Shown here piece after piece: positions 45,801 to 55,684 of a stretch of DNA of 64,000 nt (positions within the stretch are counted from its first letter, which is position 1; each line of letters begins with the position of its first letter). The position numbers and the translations under genes are program-made. The notes beneath the pieces are model-generated. The model saw nothing but the letters and a program-made list of their open reading frames with translations, ran no database searches and was not told the origin of the DNA. The DNA comes from Pyrus communis. Taxonomy: Eukaryota > Streptophyta > Magnoliopsida > Rosales > Rosaceae. The stretch covers positions 21,841,262-21,905,261 of the forward strand of contig NC_084814.1 in assembly GCF_963583255.1 (NCBI RefSeq), read 5' to 3'.

Positions 45801-48197
45801 TGTGCTCTTACTTATTTCGCGAAAGCTGTAGATAGTAAAGATTCTCAAACGGTGTACAAAAATAAATATGCAATAGACTTCACAGCAATACGCTATTGAT
45901 TCATCGTGTCATAGTACTGTGCATCAAATGAAAAACATGTACGAATAGGAAGGTTGGGAAAGATTAACTACTTGCCTTTGTAAGCGCCCTCCTGATAGTG
46001 CCAAAGAAGAAGAGTTGAAATCAAATACAGGCTTCACGAACTTTATAAATACGGGGATACTGTGTTCTCTTGTTCTCATACTTGAGGGTGTACTCAACTT
46101 CACAGCAGGTCTTTTTGAATCTAAGGTTTTCGATATCCAGATTAACAAGTGAAGAAAAGAACCAAATGTCAGAACCCGCATGTAAAACTACTTTAATGCA
46201 TACCAAAAAGATATGTTTGAAGTTCTTCTGTCAATATAAGGGCTCATCACTTCAAAGAGCAAAAATGTAAAGTTATACAAACATATATATCACAATTAAT
46301 ATCATGGAGAACATATGAATGGACTCCAGGAAAGCTCTACAAAACCAAAGCAGTTCGTACCAAAAAGGAAAGTTGTCGGTGAAATTGGAGAAACTGGAGT
46401 CCCTTGTCTGCTTATTATCAAGTTCGAATTGAGGCTCACTGTGACTATAGCGACGCTAGATATATCTGCAACCTGAAATGGAATCATGTGACCAAAATCC
46501 AAGGATTAGGAGAGATACGCCTAACATCTACAACGTTAAAATTCAAACTAAGGTACATCAATCTATAAACCAACTAACCACAAAGCCAAATCTGCGATTC
46601 CCGAGGTTCTTTCTGCTATCAGGGAGAAGTGATCCCTGACTTATGTTGAGGGAATTTAAAATTTCTGCAGATGAATTCAGAACTGGTTCTGAGAAGTACA
46701 AATAAATCTTTAGGTTATTGTAACTGTTAGTTGCCTGCACTGTTCTGGTTTCACCATTCAGCTGAAGTAGCCTTTCGGGAACATGAATCCTCAAGTTGAC
46801 AAACACATTTCTTCTATCTGCAGAAAAATCCATGAAAAGAATACATTCTGAGTACATTTACGTTGAGTATATAATTTCGTATGTGACAAAATGGCTACAA
46901 TTTTTTTTTTTGTTGAAAGAAAACAAAAGTTAGATTTAAGTCCGAATTAGCATTCAGTGTAAGTTATAAGTGACATGCTGCATTCCAAAGGTAAACAATA
47001 CTGCAAAAATCAACAATCCTTTCCAACGAAATTCACAATCATATTCACAAAGATATACATATCCTCTTCCAATGTACCCTCGAGAAGTAAAAAAACACTC
47101 ACCAATGCGTATGTAGAATCTTGAATTTTCCGTTCTTACAAAACTGTTTCCAGCATTATCGGTGCAGAAATTCTTGTCCATCACCAGGATAACTCGTCCG
47201 TATTGAACAGAAGGTGATAAACCCACAAGAAGAGAATATCTAAGGTTCGGCTGCAGAGTATTGAGTGAAGATGGTACAACTTGGCCAGCCCCATAGACTA
47301 GCAGCTGCAAAGAGAAAAGAGAAATCCATCAAATCTCCTTGTTTTCTTTACAACAAAAATCGCTGGCCAGAGGAAAAGTAGCCATTCACAATAACAAAGT
47401 GCACCTAGAGTACGTGAGCACCTATGTTAAATCTGTTAATTATACTAACACGAGATCTTATTCATCGTTATAACTGATTCAGCTATGTTTAGGAATGGAA
47501 AATTGCCGAATGAATCTTCCTACTTTAAAAGCGTGACTAAAAATGATTGTAAATTCGTAATCACAGCACGATACAGAAGAATACATGCTAAAATGTTAGC
47601 ATTATAATTTTGAGTTTGCACCTACTCACGTTGCAGGTGTTCGTAGACAAACATCCAAAACCTCCTCCACCACTACAGGGCTCACTGAAAGAAATATTTA
47701 CAGAAACATTCAAAGCGTTCGTAAAAGATCTAGAGGCAGTAACAGTTGCTGTTGGGGGTACTGTATCTGCAGAAATGCATATAACTTAATGTTAGAACAA
47801 AATTCAAACTTAAATTTCGAAGTACGCGATAGTTTTTTTAAAATTTTGACTCCATCAAACTTCTTTTGTAGAAAGACACTTAACTTTTAAGCAAGGGCGG
47901 GATTACTAAGATTCGGAGAATAAATTTCGAAAAGAGTAATACTCAAAAAGGATAAGGGAAGGGTTCTAACCAACAGTCCAGTTATGTGAAGCACAAGCAA
48001 CTCCTGGAGGCCCATTGGTGCAGACCTCAACTGTATGATTTCCATCCTGCAAGCCTGAGTACGAAACGTTTCGAGTTCCACAATAAGAACTCACCCCATC
48101 ATCCAGCTGCATCATATTACATAACCAATTTCTTCACTTTCAGTATTCATATAAAATAAACAACAAAACTCCAACACAGAACATGAAAAAATTTGAG

Positions 48198-48240
<43 letters not shown>

Positions 48241-48452
48241 ACCTTGCAACTGAAGCTACAATTTGTACAGGACTCTGTATTTCCTCCAACCAAGGCTTCA
48301 AAGGAAAATGTGGCTGCGTTGAGATGAGAGAATGCATGTGGAGCCTTCAAGAACTTAACAGAAACCTCTGAACCATCAGAGTTTGCTTTCAAACACAAAT
48401 ATGGAACCACCCAAAGAATCAAAACTGCCCATGAAATTTTAAGAAACCCCAT
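42877..48452 (-). CDS. Unassigned 13-exon polytopic membrane protein with Ig-like ectodomain
   Basis: Exons on the minus strand: 48452-48243, 48106-47971, 47766-47630, 47304-47103, 46817-46579, 46472-46361, 46120-45976, 45825-45683, 45573-45410, 45294-44995, 44913-44852, 44544-44333, 44069-42877; phases close to give 1084 residues. Residues 1-23 form a signal peptide (MGFLKISWAVLILWVV). The ectodomain (about 24-490) has Cys-rich CTNCSFSC, then Ig-like repeats of bacterial Big type (DGNHTVEVCTNGPPG, VDTVPPTATVTAS), with many N-glycosylation sequons. About eight or nine hydrophobic helices follow: SAFATALFVLTSIAAGLL, MFWLAVFCGSLILLRLLVLF, FEIFLVILALPCICEA, VIVGSLLLVVTSFLLLALFL, and a cluster ending TGLKLASVGCFLLFM. 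A Ser-rich cytosolic tail of about 110 residues closes the protein. I recognise no catalytic motif. The layout suggests a receptor, channel or transporter; function unknown. Intron 7 uses a GC donor. Confidence 0.88.
48202..48235. repeat. (GA)n microsatellite beside a splice donor
   Basis: Seventeen GA units. On the gene's strand this is a (CT)n tract beginning about 8 nt after the exon 1 donor (AAG|GTTTGTTT) of the polytopic membrane protein gene. Confidence 0.9.
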
Positions 48453-48564
48453 TTCAGATGAAGCTTCAATGAACCAAAATTTACTGTAAAAAGTGTGAGT
48501 CTGACATATCTATCTAAGAGTGTTTTGAGCAATGAGAGCAGAACACTGCATTATAAATTTTGTT

Positions 48565-48766
48565 TTGGGTTAGAGAGTGAGAGAGAGTGAGAGAGTGAGA
48601 GAGATTAGGGGAAATAATGGAAGTGAGAGGAGTTAGCAGGATGACTTGGGGTGTTTAGTGGTTGATGAAGTTTCAGATAAAAAATTGGTGCCTCTAGAAA
48701 GAGTTGGCTGGCATAGCAAGAACAAGTGTTATCCTCGGTGGGGGTGGGTAGATAAGAGAGAGAGAC

Positions 48767-48810
<44 letters not shown>

Positions 48811-48831
48811 AGGGAGGGAGGGAGAGAGAGA
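48565..48831. repeat. GA-rich upstream region with (GA)n and (GGGA)n tracts
   Basis: GAGAGTGAGA repeats at about 48572-48606 and a compound GA/GACA/GGGA microsatellite at 48755-48831, upstream of the membrane-protein gene. GA/CT tracts near plant promoters can bind BASIC PENTACYSTEINE (GAGA-binding) factors; a regulatory role here is inference. Confidence 0.8.
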
Positions 48832-49825
48832 CTGGTAAGAAACACCACTGCTGTTATCAGCTATAAATGAACTGCAGGCTCAATTGTCCAAATGTCAGCC
48901 ACAAAATCTTAAAGTGGGAGCTCCTAAACCAAGATTAGTAACATACTAGTGGCTAATATCTTTTTAATCTCCTTTAATATTACCCCTCAAGTCTAAGCTA
49001 GATTGAACAAAATTACAAACAGATGTGAAGTTAAACCGTCAGAGCTTTTTTTTTACAATCGATATTACTAATTTAAGCTGCATTAAAAAAATATGGAAGA
49101 GTTTGAACCTAAAAACAGTGAGTTGAAGAAGACTCTCTATCTTTCAAGGCAATTCACCACTTGCAGATTGTCGCAGTTTAAATTTTAATTAAATGATAAG
49201 CTGTGCATTAGGACCCTAATCACTGCTTGACAAGTTTTAATTGTTTAAAATTTTGGTGAAGAAAAACATTTCCACGTGCATGGATAGCTTCCAGGGACAA
49301 AAGACAGGCAGACCCATGTTTTCCTTCTCAGAACTTTATAATTTTAATGTTTCATATTTTATTTACTCTGCTACAAAAAATATGGATACATGTGAGAGCA
49401 GATTTGCTCCAATAATCCCACTCGAGAGCAACTAATAAATTAATCAAATTCCGCATTTTGATTCCAAATACGAGTTAGTAAAAATGCCATTACTCCAAAC
49501 AACCTCATATAATTTATAAAGGAGATGAAAAAATGTTTGGGCATGTTACTTCTGCAGTAAATAGCAACAGCAGAGTCAAATTTATGATGTTCTCCACAAA
49601 GACCAATCATTTGGTTGGTAAAAAATGAAAAGTAACAAAAAAATTGTTACATCTAAATCATGATGTGATTCTCAAAGATGCAAACGTTCATTTGAATAAA
49701 GCCAAATTGTTGTGCGTCTTTCGTTCTTTGTTCAATTGCAGCCAGTGAAAGATTCAAATTGTGATAATTTGTAGACCATCCCTGTTTGACGCTTCCTCTT
49801 TTCTTTAACGGATAGGGGTTAAATC

Positions 49826-50256
49826 AGTTGGCCAAAGCAGTGTGTTTGTCATTTGCATTCGAAGTCAATCTTCCATGTAAATCAAGTAATTTAAGGCTTG
49901 TTTGGAAGTACTTTTAAAATGACTAAAAGCATTTTTGGAAGAAGCACCATATATGTGTTTCTTGTAGGAAGCACTCAAGTAATTTTCTAAGATACACTTG
50001 GAATTTTACTAAGGATTGGTTTAAAAAATATTTTCACCAGAATCACTTTCAGTCATTTTAAAAACACTTCCAAATGAGTCTTCAGTGCTTAAACAATTTA
50101 AACTAGCGTATCAAAGCAGTGTGCTTGTTTCTTGCGTCCAAATTCAATCCTCCACCCTTAAATAAAAGAATTTAGTGTTTACACTAGTTGGCCAAAGCAG
50201 TGTGTTTGTTTCTTGCATCCGAGTTCAATCGTTCACCCGTAAATCAGAGTAATTTA
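49826..50256 (+). repeat. Three diverged direct repeats of about 70-75 bp
   Basis: Units read AGTTGGCCAAAGCAGTGTG, TTTGTTTCTTGCATCC..., TTCAATC-TCCACCC, AAATCA-AGTAATTTA. Copies lie at about 49826-49893, 50101-50174 and 50181-50256. A MITE separates the first from the second. Confidence 0.8.
49895..50081. mobile_element. MITE, about 187 bp, TTTGGAAGTACTTTTAAAAT family
   Basis: Left arm GGCTTGTTTGGAAGTACTTT then TAAAATGACTAAAAG; right arm reverse complement GACTCATTTGGAAGTGTTTT then TAAAATGACTGAAAG. The inner GGATTGGTTYAAAAAATATT is shared with a diverged partial copy at about 30075-30165. Confidence 0.8.
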
Positions 50257-51757
50257 ATATATCGCATTGATTCTCACTGAATGGCCAATAGTTTGCATGG
50301 GGACCATGGGTATTTTCAAGAGTAAATGTAAAACCACGAAGGAATTTAATGGACAAAGAGGGGGTGAAATTAAGTGACTTGCGTCTTGTTGGGGTCGTCC
50401 TTTTTGGGCCACACATGCATTGAAACAAATAAAGCAAAGACAAAAATTGGGGAAGATTATTGTCAGATTGTGAACCCTAGTGTGACAGTTACATTAATTC
50501 TTGCTATAGAAATATATATTTGAAAATTGTCATGGATGCTCCACCTCAAAAACATTATCTCTCTCATTCAGTACAGTGCTAGGAGGAAAGGACACTGATA
50601 AAAATACCGGGTTTTTGGTCGTTAGATTCTTGGTTTTTAAAAAATGGAGGTTTTCTATTACGTTATGTGGTATTCTACACTTCAAGATTTTTTGTCGTTA
50701 AATTTTTAATTATTGGAATGGGGGTTGTCTATTATGCTTCAAAGTATCTTATACCCTAAGGTTTTTGATCCTTAGATGGGCTAAGGATTCGGTGTATGGT
50801 ATACGTCGGTCCTTGCAGCGTAATAGAACAACGTGACAAACAATAAAAGGAGACAAAACAAAAGAACATTGTCATTTTTTGTCCACAAACATGACCTTCA
50901 CATGTACCTAAAATCTTTCCTTCAATTGGCTTGTTGTAGCTGTAGAGTTCCTGGAAAATGGCCCAAACGTTCAACAACATTTTTCAGCAGGCATAAATTC
51001 TGTACAATCATTGATCGTTAAGTATTCAATTGAGAAGTTTGGTTAGTACCAGGACAGGTGAATCCCCAGAGTTCGGTATGAAATCCGACTCGACAAAAGG
51101 AGAAAAACTTCACTGGAACTATTGAACTATGTCGCTATGCTACCACCTAGTTCTTAATCTAGTGATACAGTGCTACTTCTCCTTTCGAGATCCCAAATTC
51201 AAACACCTCGCCCGTCATTAAAAAAGTGCTACGCATCACTCGAAGGAACACATTCATCTAAATTTATCATCGAAAAACTTGAACACCTTAGTTTATTGTT
51301 CCTTATTTTGTTTGTATTTCTCTCTCTATTTGTTTAGTTCACAAGGCTCACAGTTAAAGTGGCTTTTCACTGGAAATAATCCCAGTAAAGCAGGACCCCC
51401 TGTTTCAAGGTTGCTGTCCAATCTTAGCAAATAGTGAAGTGTTAATTGTTTAATCATAAGATAACTAGAACTTGAAGCAATTAATACAAAAATGAAAAGA
51501 TTAATGCAAACTCCGCCGAGAATTATCGTAGAAGCAAAAGCAGACCATGTTTCGTGGGTTCCTGTCTTAGCTTTAGATCATAAAGTAGTAATCATGTTCG
51601 TTGTTTAACCTTAACATAGCCAGAATTTGAAAGTCTCGTATTAACTTGAACGAAAAAAGATAGGGTTCATGACTAATCCGTACCTAATAATGTGCGAATG
51701 CAGAATCTGTCAAATTGACGCCATTGGATCGTTCCCAGCTCAACTAAAATGATGTAC

Positions 51758-52897
51758 TCAAAGCACAGAATCCTGCAAATCACTTTCCGGCATCCATAAA
51801 CGAAGAAGACGGTCATAAAATGAGCAAGTAGCAACTAAAGTGCTATTCCTTTTGCCTTCATGGAACGATTTGTCTCTGTGCCAGTCAGCTCCATATGCAA
51901 GTGACTCGTGCTTGCTGTACGTTTCAATCACTTCAGTTTTATCCTCATTAATGTTGACTATCGAAAATCCGTTGTGCATACAAGCTGTCAAGACAAGACC
52001 GGCCACAAAAGGATGGAACTTGATCCTCCACACTCCTCCCCCTAAGCAAACAGAGGTTTCATTAACTGGTGTTGATATTGATCTTACATCCCACAACCTC
52101 AGGTACTCATCATAGCTGCCAGTAACTACACTATTCGAATCGTAGGGATTTTTGGCTATGCAGCAAACTCCCATTGTATGGGCCTTGGTGTTCTGAAATG
52201 CCAACTTCGAAGGACCGTCTCGCAAATCCCAGCATTTGAATTTGCAGTCATCTGAACCACTGTACACCAACTGGGGCTGGTGGATATCATAGGAAGCTGT
52301 CCAAACCTCAAAATCGTGCGCTTTCCATGTTTCTTGTGTCTCAATTTGGGATTCCCCAATTGAAGCTATCGCGACAAAGCCATTCGAAAGCCCCACGGTG
52401 ATAGAAGTGGCTGAAGGGTTCCAATCCAGGAAAAGGCACATGGATGAACTGATCTTTTCATCAGTTATCTCCCTCAAAGAAAACCCTGCACCAAAATTTC
52501 ATAACAGTGATCATATTGAAAAAGCTAAAATATTTTCATTGCTTACAACTCAAGGAACACAGAAGCATTCCATACCTTGTGCTTCATCCGAGCAGGATTC
52601 CAGACCGTGAATTCTCAAGTAACCATCAGCGTCGGCTAGAGCAAGAAGAGGACTCACGCTGTCTCCAACTGGGTTCCACTTTATATCGAAAATCCCTGCC
52701 GTTTCAATCCGCTGAAACAAATCAAGCCGACCCAAGTCAGCACCAACGTTGAAAAGCGATATACTTCCAGCTCGGATCGGTTGTTCACCCTCTCGCAGCG
52801 TGTACGTTGAAGCTGCCAGAACATGGCGGTATGAATCGTGCGGGCAAAACTCTACGGCATCGGCATTGCCCTCCAAATTACAATGTGCCACATCCAT
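51758..52897 (-). CDS. DPH7: WD40-repeat diphthine methyltransferase homologue (DPH7/WDR85)
   Basis: Exons 52897-52576 and 52485-51758 (GT-AG, phase 1) give 349 residues, usual for the family. Start is the first ATG (MDVAHCNLEGNADAVEFCP); the frame extends upstream without one. WD repeats are visible: VEFCPHDSYRHVLAASTYTL, IFDIKWNPVGDSVSPLLALA, LDWNPSATSITVGLSNG, QLVYSGSDDCKFKCWDLRDG, NSVVTGSYDEYLRLWDVR, and the DPH7 hallmark GGGVWRIKFHP, ending with ATCSFYDRLLRLW. In yeast and animals DPH7 removes the methyl ester from methylated diphthine, the step before final amidation of diphthamide on elongation factor 2. The gene likely does the same in plants; it resembles Arabidopsis At5g63010 (from memory). 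Confidence 0.9.
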
Positions 52898-53332
52898 TCC
52901 TTGATCACTTTCAAACAAATTACATACTCATTTGACGATTCAACGTCGATTCAAAACTACTTAGGCATTTCGTCAAACACGTAATATGCATAAACTTGAA
53001 GTGATTACAGTTCGTGTAAAAGGTGTGGGCTTTGACAAAAATTAGATTCTTAATTTTAATTGTGATTAGGAAGATAATATTGTAATACAATAATTGAAAA
53101 GAAAATCTATGAGCTTGATTATATTACGTATATAGGTATATGATCAAAGGAGAAGAAGATGTTACCGTTGTTCGTTGGCGGGTTTTTCTTAACCGCAAAA
53201 CGGGTGCGAAGGACTTAAACGAGGTTTGGGTTGTGTTTGGCGGGTGTGTGTTATTACGTAGAGATTGCGGACACGACTATTGAAAAAAACCCTTAACCCC
53301 AAACACAGCTCAATTTTTTCTTGTTTTTTAAA

Positions 53333-53480
53333 GGGTAGCGGTATTCTCTTAACATTTTATACTTCTCACACATCTCTCTTAATTTTTTGTCATCAGATAG
53401 AATGAATTGAAAACAATTAATGAACAAAAAAATAATAAGAATGTGCGAGATAAAAATTGATGTGTGAATGCCGCTATCAT
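53333..53480. mobile_element. MITE, about 148 bp, TTCACACAC-related family
   Basis: Left arm GGGTAGCGGTATTCTCTTAA and CTCACACATCTC; right arm reverse complement TGATAGCGGCATTCACACAT and ATCTCGCACATTC. The centre has AGAATGAATTGAAAACAATT, as in the 2766-2888 element. It lies in the region upstream of the DPH7-type gene. Confidence 0.75.
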
Positions 53481-55277
53481 TTTAAAATAAACCATTAACC
53501 CCGAATATAGCTCAAAATCTTTTTTATTAGTCTTTTCACATTAGAATGTGTTTCGTCTCGTCTTAAGAATTCATGGTTATTATTATTAATAATAATTTTC
53601 TTTTTGCCTTTAATATTTAAAGCTATATATTCATATTATATGAACGCATTCATCAAAATAATTGCTTGGCAAAGATACAAATGAGAAATAAAGCATAATA
53701 TAATGCATCACTTGTTATTTATTTCTCTGTTTCAATTAGATTGTGTTTGAAATAGTCCTCGGATACGGTTTTTAGAGTCGGGTTTGGGCTGGGTCATGGG
53801 CTTTGATGTATCAAGGCCAAGTTCTTTCGCTAGTCACCATGTCATGTCACTATATAAGTTTTGGCTTAATATAGTTATAGTGCGAAGAAAATTAGGTTTC
53901 TACCAAAGTGATTGGATTATTTTACATGCAATAAAATTAGACGGAAAAAGTGACATTTAATCAAACAAAGTGATTGAAGAATTGGAAATTCAAGGGCTAA
54001 TAGATTATTTGCTATTGTCATATTTAGAAAATAAATGTTTTGGACTATTCGTGTTGTCTGGATTAATACAATTTTGATTTGGCATGTCAGTTTTGGGCTT
54101 GTGATAGATGGATTTGAAGCAAATGACGAGATTTACAATACTTGATGTTAGGGTCAAGTTACATTATAAATAGGTCGTCTTGGACTTAGGTTTGTAATAT
54201 TTCAACAACTACTTAATAAACATGAGTTTTTTCTCTATTTCGAAGTGAACTCTACAGCTTGACAGTGGATTCTAGCGTTGAGATTTCGTTCGATTTCTCT
54301 TATCAAATGTCCTGCTGCATCAAGGATCTCCCTTCTCTTTTATGGGATTCACTCTCAACACAGTGGACAATTGAATTAGTCTCATCTATTCTGGTGGAAC
54401 TTTGGTTTCTCCAAATTCCGTGCAGAAATATTTTTCATTTTGGAAAAACTCATTTAAAGTTGCCAAAAAAGTTACTTCGGCCGTATGGGATTTCTAAGTT
54501 GCATGTGACCCCAAATCCAATCTTGAAACCCAAACACAGAGTCTCATTGGAGTAAGCATCCCAATTAGTTACTACCCTGAACCCCTCCAATTAGTAATCT
54601 TCAAATCCTTTGTGAAGTGAAAATCATCAGGTACCTCTACAGTCTACTATGTGTAGATATTAACCAGTGCGGGTTACGGTACCCATACATTCATATTACG
54701 TATGAGATGAGAAGTCACGCAATGTCTTCAAGGTATTCCGTGATACTCTTAAATTGCTATATATTATTTTATATATTTAACTAAAATATATTAAAAAATT
54801 AGGTGAAATTAACTCTCCAGTACTCTCACGTTGTTATGCATTATTTTATATATTTAGGGCCTCCAAGTTAGGTATGCATGGTATTTTGTCCCTTGCTTTT
54901 AAGTAGTTGCTTTGCAAGCTTGTAATCAAAATAGCCAATGGATGGTTAACTCTAAAATCATCAGTTGAGCATGTCGAGAAGTTCGGCATAAAGTGATCAG
55001 GACTCAAGATATATCCAAAGTCAAAGTCATAGATGCATATACTACTAATTTTCTAATTTTGCTATATAATATGGTTTAAGAACATAGGATTGTGGCCACA
55101 GGAGAATTGCTTTTGGAGACATAAGCTTGTGGCGAATCAGTTTTATTCCACAGATAGGGTTTCAGTCACGTTTCTCTACCCTAATTCGGCCGTGTAATTT
55201 ACTTAATTAATTAAACTTTTACTTTATCATCATTTTAAAAGTTTTTATAATTTAGTAACTTTGAAAAAGTCATTGGG

Positions 55278-55684
55278 TTAGACCATCTTTAATAGTTGAG
55301 TTAAAAATTAAATTTTTTAGCCCGAAAATTTTAGTTTTTAGCCTAGAAATAGCTTTTCTGCTCCAATCGTTCTAGCCTAAAATTTTAGCCTATGATTATT
55401 AAAGAATGAATTTAGGATTTTTTTTTTGTTAAATTAAATTTTTTTTAAAATAAATATGTAGACTATCGTAAATTAATTTTATGAACATTTTAATCTAAAA
55501 AAATTTAAATTCCGATAAATATTGAGTGGAGTCCATCTTGATTTCTGGGCTAAATTTTGGGGGAAATTTGGTATTGGTTTAGCATTTAGCATTTAGCCCA
55601 AAATTTCCCTTTGGGTTGGAGTGGGTTTGGGGGGAAATTTTGAAGAGTAATTTGGCTTTTAGCCCACCATTGGAGTTGGTCTTA
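55278..55684. mobile_element. MITE-like element, about 407 bp, GACCATCT/CCAACTCC-end type
   Basis: Left end TTAGACCATCTTTAATAGTT, right end reverse complement TAAGACCAACTCCAATGG. The interior repeats TTTAGCCCAAAATTT-like motifs in both orientations. Such GRCCATCTCCAA-ended elements are common in rosid genomes. Confidence 0.65.

Larger units (their letters stand above)
48840..51757. other. Intergenic, no gene seen; three-copy repeat split by a MITE
   Basis: AT-rich spacer between two minus-strand genes. The only structures are the repeats at 49826-50256 and the MITE among them. No frame with protein character. Confidence 0.5.

Noticed and set aside
54259..54555. 98-codon open frame on the plus strand
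   Set aside because: No motif, no splice-site support, AT-rich surroundings and an adjacent LTR-like sequence; probably chance.
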